Positions 46,158 through 55,160 of a stretch of DNA of 64,000 nt are shown one piece after another; position 1 is the first letter of the stretch, and each line of letters opens with the position of its first letter. Where the stretch lies: NCBI RefSeq assembly GCF_000745185.1, contig NZ_JQNJ01000001.1:1759501-1823500 (forward strand), read 5' to 3'. This stretch comes from Muricauda sp. MAR_2010_75 (GTDB taxonomy: Bacteria; Bacteroidota; Bacteroidia; Flavobacteriales; Flavobacteriaceae). A program made the translations under genes and the position numbers. Under the pieces are notes generated by a model, which did no database searches, was not told where the DNA came from, and saw nothing but the letters and a program-made list of their open reading frames with translations.

Positions 46158-47378
46158 CTACACAATTTTCACAGCGATTCGGTGACAAGCATTGTTGAGA
46201 TAGCCTTTAGGGTTCCAGCCGGGCAATACCATAGGTTGACTTTTTCTGTTGGAGTCAGTGGCTCTTGCCCAAACCTCATAATATCCTTTTTTTGGAAAGG
46301 AAACCGTAGCCTTAAAATGTTGCCAAGCCAATCGATTTGTAGGTTTTTCAAGGGAGCAGTTGTGCCATGTGCTGCCAAAATCGATGGAATATTCCATTTT
46401 TGAGACCTCCAACTCACCGGCCCACGCATGCCCGTTGATGTTCAATTTTTGTCCTGCTTTGATCAACGCTCCACTTTTGGGATAGGTAATCAAGGATTTC
46501 ACCGGCATGGATTCTATGATGCACATGTTGGATTCTGGAACTTCGCTGCCCGGCGCTACCGTTTCACAAGGAACACGGTACGAAGTACCGCCCATTTTTT
46601 CACCATCATGCACCTTGTTCCGGACACTGATCCGATTGATCCATTTTCCAGAAGTGGAAGCGGGCCATCCCCCACAAACCAACCGTAATGGATAGCCATG
46701 GGCCAATGGAATAGCCGCACCATTCATGGCAAAGGCCAATAAGGTTTCGTCCTGCAGTGCTTTGTCCATGGGAACTCCCCTGGAGATGGGCTCTTTGTTG
46801 GGGTCGCCACTCAAATGGGTGTCGGCGGCATGATATCCAATATATATGGCATCAGCATTGATACCAGCGTCTTCAAGAACATCACGAAGCCGCACCCCAG
46901 TCCATTCGGCGCAGGAAACCGCACCCACGGTCCATTGGTTGCCCTTTGCAGGTGGATTGAATTCACTTCGTCCATTTCCACCACATTCCAAGGTCAATTG
47001 ATAGGTATGATGCTGGAATTTGCTTTTGAGATCGGCCAGTGAATAGGTTTTCTTGGTTTTGATGGATTCGCCATCCAAGGTCAACGTCCATGTTGAAGCA
47101 TCGATATCCTCGGGAATTCGACCGTTATTCCGAATGAACATGAATTTATTTGGCGTGATTTTGTCATTCAACAAATGGGCTTGGGCTTCCATATTCCAAG
47201 GTTTGTCGTTGAGCACAACCATTTCCCTGTCTTTGTTGAATAGTTTAAATGGGTCAGGGTCTTGAAACCCTAGAGGTTGATACCCTTTTGGCATTAGGCC
47301 ACCATAAACAATGTCCACGCCCAAGATGCTGGCCATGGTTGCCAAAGACATTCCAAAAGTAAATTCCCTTCTGTCCAT
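46158..47378 (-). CDS. Molybdopterin sulfite dehydrogenase, SorA/SoxC-like
   Basis: 406 residues from ATG 47378, 20 bases after the minus-strand -7 element. An N-terminal MDRREF with a hydrophobic segment resembles a Tat signal but lacks a full twin-Arg consensus. The sulfite oxidase fold is shown by LECGGNGRSEF, with Cys132 as molybdenum ligand, WTGVRLRDVLEDAG, and a C-terminal dimerisation domain. SoxC and SorA members share these motifs; the adjacent single-haem cytochrome favours a SorAB-type sulfite dehydrogenase. It would oxidise sulfite, the product of the persulfide dioxygenase, to sulfate. Confidence 0.88.
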   Translation of the reverse strand: MDRREFTFGMSLATMASILGVDIVYGGLMPKGYQPLGFQDPDPFKLFNKDREMVVLNDKPWNMEAQAHLLNDKITPNKFMFIRNNGRIPEDIDASTWTLTLDGESIKTKKTYSLADLKSKFQHHTYQLTLECGGNGRSEFNPPAKGNQWTVGAVSCAEWTGVRLRDVLEDAGINADAIYIGYHAADTHLSGDPNKEPISRGVPMDKALQDETLLAFAMNGAAIPLAHGYPLRLVCGGWPASTSGKWINRISVRNKVHDGEKMGGTSYRVPCETVAPGSEVPESNMCIIESMPVKSLITYPKSGALIKAGQKLNINGHAWAGELEVSKMEYSIDFGSTWHNCSLEKPTNRLAWQHFKATVSFPKKGYYEVWARATDSNRKSQPMVLPGWNPKGYLNNACHRIAVKIV

Positions 47379-47390
47379 AAAATAAAGGAT

Positions 47391-47464
47391 TAAATGTATC
47401 GTAAAAATAACTAATGCTATGTAACCCAAGTTACCAAAAGGCTTGCTAGTATAATGTAGCTTTA
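47391..47464. promoter_or_regulatory. Crp/Fnr-type site 4: one palindrome between two divergent promoters (sorAB and DUF2892)
   Basis: GTAACCCAAGTTAC (47421-47434; GTAAC arms perfect) has a -7 element at the canonical 36 bases on each side: TAGCTTTA (47457-47464) on the plus strand and TACATTTA (47398-47391) on the minus strand. A dimer bound here could switch both transcripts. Confidence 0.7.
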
Positions 47465-47568
47465 GGGGTGAAGTTCACAAAATGGCAGAAATTGGTTTTT
47501 ACCTGTTTCCTCCGCATCACTTTGGTCGCTTCACGGGTTCAATTGGAAGAACATATAAACTCACAATC

Positions 47569-47775
47569 ATGAAAAAAAACATGGGCGGGGCAGACCGCAT
47601 AATTCGGATTATCCTGGCACTTGGTGTTGGGGCACTGTATTATTTTAATATGATTACCGGAACACTGGCATATGTGCTGTTGACGCTGGCAATAATATTT
47701 TTGTTGACAAGCTTTATTAGTTTTTGTCCTTTGTACACCCTTTTTGGAGTAAGTACCTGTAAGGTCAAAGATTAG
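47569..47775 (+). CDS. DUF2892 small membrane protein
   Basis: 68 residues from ATG 47569: KKNMGGADRIIRIILA, two membrane spans and FCPLYTLFGVSTCK, the standard DUF2892/YgaP-TM signature with two cysteines. Often coupled to rhodaneses in sulfur loci. An in-frame ATG at 47482 lies 25 bases after the start of the -7 element, as in neighbouring genes, but would add 29 residues that do not resemble the family. Confidence 0.85.
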   Translation: MKKNMGGADRIIRIILALGVGALYYFNMITGTLAYVLLTLAIIFLLTSFISFCPLYTLFGVSTCKVKD

Positions 47776-47798
47776 GGTTTTTTAGTTGGTTGATGGAT

Positions 47799-47827
47799 AA
47801 AGCCGCTCTTCAGAGCGGCTTTTTTTA
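47799..47827 (+). terminator. Rho-independent terminator after DUF2892
   Basis: AAGCCGCTC / GAGCGGCTT with a TTCA tetraloop followed by a run of seven T residues. Confidence 0.88.
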
Positions 47828-47934
47828 TCTTAAACACCCAAAAACCAGAATGGTAAAAACAGCTTTCCTGAGGAATATCATATTTTCATGAAGTGCGGCC
47901 CATTAAATTTGACTCAAATTAAAACCAATACATT

Positions 47935-48063
47935 GTGAAAGCACTTACACATATTCCATTGGTATCATGGGAGAACGGCATCTGGATGATAGGCGTATTT
48001 GTCCTTGTGGTCGTTGTTCTTGTAGTGGCCGTTCTGGCCTTGATGAACAGCGGAAAAAAATAA
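47935..48063 (+). CDS. Small single-span membrane protein (42 residues), GTG start
   Basis: An open frame from GTG 47935 to TAA 48061-48063. It encodes a short polar head with two Trp (VSWENGIWMIG), one strongly hydrophobic helix of about 20 residues (VFVLVVVVLVV) and a basic tail (NSGKK). The hydrophobic pattern and isolated position between a terminator and a hairpin suggest a real single-pass peptide. No family is recognised. Alternative ATG starts would remove most of it. Confidence 0.5.
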   Translation: MKALTHIPLVSWENGIWMIGVFVLVVVVLVVAVLALMNSGKK

Positions 48064-48088
48064 ACTAACCACACACATATTTAAGAAG

Positions 48089-48134
48089 AAATGGATTTAG
48101 CATAGGATGATTTGTTTTTATGTTAAATCCATTT
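48089..48134 (+). other. Long hairpin after the small membrane protein gene
   Basis: Arms 48089-48103 and 48120-48134 pair over 14 of 15 positions around a 16-nt loop. There is no T tract, so it could be a weak terminator, a processing site or part of a small RNA. The remaining 225 bases to the Crp/Fnr-type site 5 show no gene. Confidence 0.45.
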
Positions 48135-48360
48135 CGTTTGTTATGGTGAAATCCAAACATGGATATTGCCCTGATATGAATTAACTTCCTTTTTGGCGGT
48201 AACCATTATATGTACTCCTAAGCTGGCTGCCTTCATTTTTCGTTCTCAAAACCCACGATTACTTAAACACTGACTTTCATCATTGTTACACAGCTGAATG
48301 CGGACTTAACTTTGTTAGGATGTCTTTGTATTACGGTATTTCTTCTTTGAAATTTTCTCG

Positions 48361-48404
48361 GTAACCAAGGTTACTGTGCAGGTGTATTGCCAAATCTATT
48401 TTTG
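48361..48404 (+). promoter_or_regulatory. Crp/Fnr-type site 5 and -7 element, RND efflux operon promoter
   Basis: The perfect palindrome GTAACCAAGGTTAC (48361-48374) stands 36 bases before a perfect -7 element TATTTTTG (48397-48404), with the tolC-like start codon 27 bases after the start of that element. The palindrome centre falls near -41 to the expected start, a class II activator position. Confidence 0.75.
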
Positions 48405-48423
48405 CTTCAAATTACATACGTAG

Positions 48424-49728
48424 ATGAAACGGATATTAATACTATCAATTCTATTGTGGGCTCAGGGGCAGTTGTTAGCCCAAGACCCTATCAATATTTC
48501 TCTGGAAGAGGTATTGACAAAGGTGCAAGAGTCCAATGCCAGCATAAAGGTTTCCGAGCAGGAAGCCCAAATGGCGAAATATGACTATAGGTTCTCCAAT
48601 TCCATTTTTTTGCCACAAGTTGCCGTGTCGCATACGGGAATGGCAACCACAAACCCATTAATGGCTTTTGGTTCCAAACTGAACCAAGAGATTTTGACCC
48701 AGGCGGATTTTAATCCTGCCCTGTTGAACGACCCCGACCAGATCCAGAACTATGCCACCAAAGTATCGGTGGAACAACCCTTGATCAATTTGGACGGATT
48801 TTACCAACGTAAAGCGGCCAAGACTACCATGGAGGCCAAGGAACTCCAAGCGATGCGAACCAGGGACTACCTGAATTTTGAAGCCCAAAAGGCCTACGGG
48901 CAATTGCAATTGGCCCACAGAGCTGTGGCAGTGCTGCAAAAAGCTTTTGAGGCCGCAAATGCCAATTTGAACATGGCACAGAACAGTTACGACCAAGGGC
49001 TGCTCCAAAAAGCGGATCTGTTGGAAGTAAAAGTTCGGGTCACCGAGGTTTCCAATCAATTGAAAACGGCCAAGAGCAATGTGAAGAACGCATCCGATTA
49101 TTTGGCTTTTTTAATGAACGAACAGGGAGACGTGGTCTATGAACCGTCAGAGGAATTGGTACCCGACAATCTTGGTGAAACCGTTGAGGTCACTTTGGAA
49201 AATAGGGCAGATGTAAAAGCCATGGATTTGGTGTCCGAAGCGTACAAGGCAAATATGAAGGCCGATAACATGACCTTCTTGCCAAAGTTGAATGCCTTCG
49301 CCAGCTATGAAATGTACGATGACCAAATTTTTCAGGCCGATGCCAAAGGATACATTATCGGGGCAAGTTTAAGCTGGGATGTTTTTAAAGGATCCCAACG
49401 CTTCGCCAAAGCAGGAAAGAGCAAAACAAGTTATGAAAAAGCGAAACAAGAATACGAACAATACGTCGCCAAAAGTACTATGGAGCTTCAACGCACCAAG
49501 CGGATGGTCGAAGATGCCGAAAGCAGGCTCCAAACCTCAAAATTGGCTATGGAGCAATCCGAAGAATCATTGAGGATACGTACCAACAGGTTCAAAGAGG
49601 GCTTGGAAAAAACAACCGACCTATTAATGGCCGAAGCCACCTATGCCGAAAAGCAATTGGCCTATTATCAGACCATTTTTGAATACAATCAAGCACAATC
49701 CTTATTAACATTTTTAACCAAAGAATAA
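48424..49728 (+). CDS. TolC family outer membrane efflux protein
   Basis: 434 residues; signal peptide ends near LLAQ. The alternating long coiled-coil helices and short strands (two repeats of about 190 residues) are typical of the OEP/TolC fold. First gene of an RND tripartite exporter operon that is under the sulfur-island promoter type. Confidence 0.9.
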   Translation: MKRILILSILLWAQGQLLAQDPINISLEEVLTKVQESNASIKVSEQEAQMAKYDYRFSNSIFLPQVAVSHTGMATTNPLMAFGSKLNQEILTQADFNPALLNDPDQIQNYATKVSVEQPLINLDGFYQRKAAKTTMEAKELQAMRTRDYLNFEAQKAYGQLQLAHRAVAVLQKAFEAANANLNMAQNSYDQGLLQKADLLEVKVRVTEVSNQLKTAKSNVKNASDYLAFLMNEQGDVVYEPSEELVPDNLGETVEVTLENRADVKAMDLVSEAYKANMKADNMTFLPKLNAFASYEMYDDQIFQADAKGYIIGASLSWDVFKGSQRFAKAGKSKTSYEKAKQEYEQYVAKSTMELQRTKRMVEDAESRLQTSKLAMEQSEESLRIRTNRFKEGLEKTTDLLMAEATYAEKQLAYYQTIFEYNQAQSLLTFLTKE

Positions 49729-49735
49729 TTGCAAG

Positions 49736-50824
49736 ATGAAAAACACAACGATATATAAAAGCTTCATACTGACCGCCTCCTTGGGATTCCTTCTAATAGG
49801 GTGTGGAAGTGACGAAAAACAGACTGTGGACAACACGGAAGCAGTTCCAGTAACTGTTGCCGACGTGGACATGGGCGATAGTTCTACCATTTTGGCAGGA
49901 AGTGGTCAAATAAAGGCCGTGAACAGCGCCACCTTGAGTACTAGAATAATGGGCCACGTGGAATCACTTCCCGTAAAAATAGGTCAGAAAGTAAACAAGG
50001 GAGATTTGCTGATTTCCATCAACAACGTGGACCTACGAGCCAAAAAAGCACAAGTGGAAGCCTCCATTACCGAGGCACAGGTGGCTTTTAACAATGCCAA
50101 GAAAGACTATGAAAGATTTCAAAACCTTTTCAACGAAAACAGCGCCTCACAAAAGGAGTTGGATGATATGACCGCCCGTTACGAAATGGCCAAGGCCAGA
50201 TTGGAAGCTGCAAATCAAATGAAGAATGAAGTGAACTCCCAGTTTGCCTATGCCAACATTAGGGCTCCCTTTAGCGGAGTGGTTACCAATACCTACATCG
50301 ATAAAGGTGATATGGCCAACCCTGGCGTTCCGTTGGTGTCCGTTGAATCCCCAGGAGGATTTGAGGTAGAGGCCAAAGTGGCCGAGAACAACATTTCTGC
50401 CATTAAAGTGGGAACCAATGCCCACATTTTGGTAAAAGCATTGGATACTACGATTACTGGAAAAGTGTCCGAGTTGAGTGCATCTGCACAAAATACAGGC
50501 GGACAATATGTGATGAAGGTAGTATTGGATAAAACAGACGCCAAAATTTTGTCAGGTATGTATGCCACCGTTAGGCTCGAGGCGGAAAACGAGAGCGATG
50601 GTAAAACAGTTGTTACCGTTCCGTCCAAAGCCTTGGTGCATAAGGGCCAACTAACCGGCGTGTATACTTTGGGCCAGGATAACGTGGCCTTGTTGCGTTG
50701 GTTGCGGTTGGGCGAGAATTTTGGAGATGAAGTTGAAGTGTTATCAGGCTTGTCCAAAGGAGATCAATACATCGTATCGGCCGAAGGAAAGCTCTATAAC
50801 GGAGCCAAAGTAAGCATTCAATAA
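49736..50824 (+). CDS. RND efflux periplasmic adaptor (membrane fusion) lipoprotein
   Basis: 362 residues; lipobox LIGC (Cys23). Barrel-sandwich/lipoyl halves (VESLPVKIGQKVNKGDLLISINN and YANIRAPFSGVVTNTYIDKGD, each in part) flank a helical hairpin (about 105-165). Beta-barrel and proximal domains follow. It links the inner-membrane pump and the TolC channel encoded on either side. Confidence 0.9.
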   Translation: MKNTTIYKSFILTASLGFLLIGCGSDEKQTVDNTEAVPVTVADVDMGDSSTILAGSGQIKAVNSATLSTRIMGHVESLPVKIGQKVNKGDLLISINNVDLRAKKAQVEASITEAQVAFNNAKKDYERFQNLFNENSASQKELDDMTARYEMAKARLEAANQMKNEVNSQFAYANIRAPFSGVVTNTYIDKGDMANPGVPLVSVESPGGFEVEAKVAENNISAIKVGTNAHILVKALDTTITGKVSELSASAQNTGGQYVMKVVLDKTDAKILSGMYATVRLEAENESDGKTVVTVPSKALVHKGQLTGVYTLGQDNVALLRWLRLGENFGDEVEVLSGLSKGDQYIVSAEGKLYNGAKVSIQ

Positions 50825-50840
50825 CCCAAAAAAGGTAGCG

Positions 50841-53800
50841 ATGAAAAACGGACTTGCAGGAAAAATAGCCAAAGGGTTTATCAGCTCCAAACTAACGGTG
50901 CTCCTAATGATCGTATTTATGGTCATTGGAGTGTACAGTTCCTTCCTTATCCCTAGGGAAGAGGAGCCACAGATAGATGTGCCCATGGCGGATATTTTTG
51001 TGGGATATCCAGGCGCGAGCCCAACCGAGGTGGAATCCAGGATTACCAAACCACTTGAAAAAATTATATCGAACATTAAAGGTGTAGAATATGTGTACAC
51101 CACTTCCATGCAAGAGCAGGGGATGGCCATTGTACAGTTCTATGTGGGAGAGGATATTGAAAGATCATTGGTGCGTTTGTACGACGAGATCAATAAGCAC
51201 ATGGATCAAATGCCAGCGGGAGTGACCATGCCCTTGGTAAAAACCCGTGCCATTGATGATGTACCTATGCTGGCCTTGACACTTTGGAGCGAGGAGTACA
51301 ATGACTTCCAGTTGAGGCAGATTTCTGGAGAGCTTATCAACGAAATTGAAAAAGTGAACGGGGTGTCCATTACCAAAAAGATAGGAGGGCGTAGTCCCCA
51401 ACTCCGTGTGGTCGTGGACAAGGATAAAATGGCCGAATCCGGTATTGATATGTTGGCAGTTGCCCAAACGATTCAGGCCAACAACCAGCAGATGGATGCC
51501 GGCAACTTCCTTTCCAATGACACGGAGTTCCATATCAGTACAGGAAACTTTTTGGAAAGTAAAGAGGACTTGGAAAACCTCATCGTTGGGACGAAACAAG
51601 GTCAGCCCATCTATTTAAAGCAAGTGGCCACCGTTTTGGATGGGCCGGAATTGCCCAAAAACTATGTTTCCCTTGGTTTCGGTGCAGCTAGCGAAAAGGC
51701 AGAAACTTTCAAATCGGAATACCCAGCGGTAACCATTTCCATTGCCAAACGTAAAGGGGCCGATGCGATGAAAATTGCCGATGTGGTGTTGGAAAAAGTA
51801 GATTACTTAAAAACCACATTGATTCCAGACGAAGTTAAGGTCGAGGTAACCCGTAACTATGGTGAAACTGCTTCACAAAAAGTATCTGAACTATTGATGC
51901 ACTTGATGGGTGCCATCATTGCCGTAACCTTTGTGGTGATGTTGGCCATGGGATGGCGGGGCGGATTGGTGGTGTTCCTTTCAGTGCCCATCACGTTCGC
52001 ATTGACCTTGCTCAGCTACTATATGCTGGATTACACTTTGAACCGGATTACCTTGTTCGCTTTGGTGTTCGTAACAGGTATTGTGGTGGATGACTCCATC
52101 ATTATTGCGGAGAACATGCACCGTCATTTTAAAATGAAACGATTACCCTTCAAAGATGCTGCTATCTACGCCATCAATGAGGTAGGGAACCCGACCATTT
52201 TGGCGACATTTACGGTAATCGCATCCGTATTGCCGATGGCATTTGTATCTGGTTTGATGGGGCCTTACATGTCCCCAATGCCTATTGGAGCATCAATTGC
52301 GATGTTGTTGTCCTTGTTTGTTGCATTGACCATTACTCCGTATTTGGGCTACATCTTTTTGAGAGAAAAAGACAAAAAGAAGAAAAAGGAAAAAGAAGCG
52401 GTTGAAATTCAGGACACCTTTATTTACAAAGCTTACGAGAAATTTGAAAAACCATTAATCGAGAGCGGTAAAAAAAGATGGTTGTTCTTGGGAATCACAG
52501 TGGTATTGTTATTTGCCTCTGTTGGTATGTTCTTCACCAAATCGGTTGCCGTAAAAATGCTGCCTTTTGATAATAAGAACGAATTCCAAGTGGTTATCGA
52601 CCTTCCCGAAGGCACTACGTTGGAAAGAACATCTGCAGTAACCAAAGAAATAGGGGCATATCTCTCCACTAGACCTGAAGTGGTCAACTATCAGAGTTAT
52701 GTGGGTACCTCCGCGCCGATAACCTTCAATGGTTTGGTAAGGCATTACGACCTTCGTGGAGGTAGCAATATGGCCGATATCCAGGTCAACCTAGTAGACA
52801 AACATGATAGGAGCGAACAAAGCCATGATATTGCCAAATTGCTTAGACCCAAGATTCAAGAATTGGGTAAAAAGTACAATGCCAACATCAAAATTGTTGA
52901 GGTGCCACCAGGGCCTCCTGTATTGTCAACCATTGTAGCTGAGATTTATGGACCCGATTACGAAAAGCAGATTGATTTGGCCGATAAGGTAAAGGGCATC
53001 CTCAACAATACCACCGATGTTGTGGATGTGGATTGGATGGTAGAGGACGATCAGGTGGAGTACGATTTTGTGGTGGACAAGGAGAAAGCCATGCTTTATG
53101 GAGTTACCCCTCAACAAATTGTTCAGGCAATGGCCATGGCTTTCCGTGAACAGCCCGTATCCCATATATATCGTGAAGATGCTTTTGATCAGATTGGCAT
53201 CGTACTCTCCATAAGTGAAAAGAATAAATCCACCCTCGATGAGATCAAACAGCTTAAAGTAAAATCACAGCAAGGCACCATGGTTTCTGTTGGAGATTTG
53301 GTTTCTGTGAAAGAAGATATCAAAGCGAAAAGCATCTACAGAAAAAATCAAAAAAGAGTGGTCTATGTGATGTCCGATATGGCAGGCGAACTGGAAAGCC
53401 CGGTATATGCCATTTTGGGCATGACGAACAAATTGAACCAATTGGAGCTACCACAAGGCTATGCCATCAACGAACTCTATATGGAGCAGCCCCAGTTTGA
53501 AGATGACTATACCGTAAAATGGGATGGTGAATGGCAGATTACCTTGGAGGTGTTCCGTGATTTGGGTATTGCCTTCATGGGCGTGATCGTGATTATTTAC
53601 ATGCTCATCGTGGGTTGGTTCCAGAACTTTAAGGCCCCTGTGGTGATGATGGTGGCCATACCACTTTCATTGATCGGAATTGTTTTGGGACACTGGTTGC
53701 TTGGGGCATTCTTTACCGCAACCTCCTTTATTGGTATGATCGCCTTGGCAGGTATTATGGTTCGGAACTCGGTTTTGCTTATCGACTTTGTCAACCTAAG

Positions 53801-54035
53801 GTTGGACGAGGGAGTTCCCCTTAAGCAAGCCGTGATAGAGGCCGGTGCCGTGCGTACCACACCCATTTTGTTGACGGCGGGAACCGTTGTTATTGGGGCT
53901 TTTGTGATCTTGTTCGACCCTATTTTTCAGGGATTGGCCATTTCACTTATGGGAGGAACCATAGTGTCCACCATTTTGACACTATTGGTGGTACCATTGG
54001 TGTATTATATGATTGAACGTAAAAATTACAACTAG
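50841..54035 (+). CDS. RND efflux transporter permease (AcrB/MexB-like)
   Basis: 1,064 residues with the 12-span RND pattern and two large periplasmic loops. The proton-relay motif in TM4 is GIVVDDSIIIAEN with paired Asp. The N-terminus SSKLTVLLMIVFMVIGVYSSFLIPREEEPQIDVP (in part) matches pumps of the HAE group; the heavy-metal CusA signature residues are not evident. The exported substrate is unknown, but the shared promoter type and sulfur neighbours suggest a sulfur-linked toxic compound. Confidence 0.9.
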   Translation: MKNGLAGKIAKGFISSKLTVLLMIVFMVIGVYSSFLIPREEEPQIDVPMADIFVGYPGASPTEVESRITKPLEKIISNIKGVEYVYTTSMQEQGMAIVQFYVGEDIERSLVRLYDEINKHMDQMPAGVTMPLVKTRAIDDVPMLALTLWSEEYNDFQLRQISGELINEIEKVNGVSITKKIGGRSPQLRVVVDKDKMAESGIDMLAVAQTIQANNQQMDAGNFLSNDTEFHISTGNFLESKEDLENLIVGTKQGQPIYLKQVATVLDGPELPKNYVSLGFGAASEKAETFKSEYPAVTISIAKRKGADAMKIADVVLEKVDYLKTTLIPDEVKVEVTRNYGETASQKVSELLMHLMGAIIAVTFVVMLAMGWRGGLVVFLSVPITFALTLLSYYMLDYTLNRITLFALVFVTGIVVDDSIIIAENMHRHFKMKRLPFKDAAIYAINEVGNPTILATFTVIASVLPMAFVSGLMGPYMSPMPIGASIAMLLSLFVALTITPYLGYIFLREKDKKKKKEKEAVEIQDTFIYKAYEKFEKPLIESGKKRWLFLGITVVLLFASVGMFFTKSVAVKMLPFDNKNEFQVVIDLPEGTTLERTSAVTKEIGAYLSTRPEVVNYQSYVGTSAPITFNGLVRHYDLRGGSNMADIQVNLVDKHDRSEQSHDIAKLLRPKIQELGKKYNANIKIVEVPPGPPVLSTIVAEIYGPDYEKQIDLADKVKGILNNTTDVVDVDWMVEDDQVEYDFVVDKEKAMLYGVTPQQIVQAMAMAFREQPVSHIYREDAFDQIGIVLSISEKNKSTLDEIKQLKVKSQQGTMVSVGDLVSVKEDIKAKSIYRKNQKRVVYVMSDMAGELESPVYAILGMTNKLNQLELPQGYAINELYMEQPQFEDDYTVKWDGEWQITLEVFRDLGIAFMGVIVIIYMLIVGWFQNFKAPVVMMVAIPLSLIGIVLGHWLLGAFFTATSFIGMIALAGIMVRNSVLLIDFVNLRLDEGVPLKQAVIEAGAVRTTPILLTAGTVVIGAFVILFDPIFQGLAISLMGGTIVSTILTLLVVPLVYYMIERKNYN

Positions 54036-54036
54036 G

Positions 54037-54342
54037 ATGAAAATGATCATTGTTACCACGGTCGAAGAGTATAAAAGCGAGGTCTTTAAACTTTTTAAAA
54101 AGGCAGGCGTGGAAAGTTTTAGTGAATCTGATATTGATGGGTACAAAAGTGCTGCACCATTGATGTACACCAGCAGTTGGTTTCCCAGCGAAAAAGGCGG
54201 GGCGGCATCCAATATGTTCTTTTCCTTCACAGAAGAGGAGAAAGTGACAGAATTGTTCAAACTCTTGAAACAATTCAACAAGGAGAGTGAAACCACCAAC
54301 CCCATAAGGGCTGTGGAAATACCCATTGAAAGAACCGTTTAA
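54037..54342 (+). CDS. Small PII-like protein after the RND pump
   Basis: 101 residues from ATG 54037, one base after the pump stop. The MKMIIVTTVEEYKSEVFKLFKKAG opening (in part) and alternating strand/helix pattern resemble DUF3240-type PII-like proteins, which often follow metal RND pumps. Probably a trimeric cytoplasmic regulator of the pump. Assignment rests on pattern and position. Confidence 0.6.
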   Translation: MKMIIVTTVEEYKSEVFKLFKKAGVESFSESDIDGYKSAAPLMYTSSWFPSEKGGAASNMFFSFTEEEKVTELFKLLKQFNKESETTNPIRAVEIPIERTV

Positions 54343-54352
54343 AAATCAAGAA

Positions 54353-54538
54353 ATGAGAAATAGAGTAGTTAGAGGAATTGCAGGAACGTTTATCTTGATA
54401 AGTTTGATTCTTGCTATTTATGTAAATCAAAATTGGCTTTGGTTTACCGCATTTGTTGGGGCCAACCTGTTACAATCATCATTGACCAAATGGTGTTTGT
54501 TGGAGGATATCCTTAAAAAGTTCGGAGTTTCCGAATAA
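54353..54538 (+). CDS. DUF2892-type small membrane protein
   Basis: 61 residues from ATG 54353. RNRVVRGIAGTFILISLILA, a second span, and LTKWCLLEDILKKFG form the DUF2892 pattern. A second copy in the island (the other is at 47569-47775); it keeps one Cys in the C-terminal segment. It lies 10 bases after the PII-like gene. Confidence 0.82.
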   Translation: MRNRVVRGIAGTFILISLILAIYVNQNWLWFTAFVGANLLQSSLTKWCLLEDILKKFGVSE

Positions 54539-54602
54539 CGCATACTAAAGGCCGAGTTTTTTATTTGGGGCTTTTTCTTCAATTTTGTTGAAAATTGAAG
54601 AT

Positions 54603-55160
54603 ATGCTCTATCAAACTTGGCCTTGGTATGTATCGGGCCCGCTCATTGCCCTGATCATGGCCCTGCTCATTTTAATGGGCAAACGTTTTGGAATGTCCTC
54701 CAACCTGGAGACTTTTTGTTCAATCGGAGGCGCAGGAAGGTTTTCGGATTACTTCAAAGTCGATGTAAAATCCAAACGATGGAACCTATTGGTGGTTCTA
54801 GGCTCTGTCATTGGCGGGTTTTTGGGAGCACATTGGTTGTCGCCCAATCCCGCAGTCAATATTTCACCTAAAACTGTAGTCAAATTGCAAGATTTGGGAT
54901 TCGATAGTGCGGGAAAAGCCTATTTGCCCACAGAACTTTTTAGTTTGGAGTCGCTTACGGAACCCAAAGTTTGGATCATACTTCTGATCGCCGGTTTTTT
55001 GGTGGGCTTCGGAACGCGCTATGCTGGCGGATGCACCTCTGGACATGCCATTTCTGGGTTGAGTAATTTACAGCGACCTTCCTTAATCGCGGTCATCGGG
55101 TTTTTTATTGGCGGATTGATCATGGTTCATCTATTGTTCCCTTTAATTTTTAAGGTATGA
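54603..55160 (+). CDS. YeeE/YedE family sulfur-compound transporter, first half
   Basis: About 185 residues from ATG 54603 (a TTG at 54585 is a poorer start). Five or so membrane spans and the thiosulfate-binding motif GGCTSGHAISG with its conserved Cys. YeeE takes up thiosulfate through such cysteines. Its stop overlaps the next start by 4 bases, and the two proteins together match one full-length YeeE/YedE. Confidence 0.9.
   Translation: MLYQTWPWYVSGPLIALIMALLILMGKRFGMSSNLETFCSIGGAGRFSDYFKVDVKSKRWNLLVVLGSVIGGFLGAHWLSPNPAVNISPKTVVKLQDLGFDSAGKAYLPTELFSLESLTEPKVWIILLIAGFLVGFGTRYAGGCTSGHAISGLSNLQRPSLIAVIGFFIGGLIMVHLLFPLIFKV

Noticed and set aside
47482..47775. ATG 47482 as start of the DUF2892 gene
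   Set aside because: Distance to the -7 element fits, but the added 29 residues do not resemble the family; kept as an open alternative.
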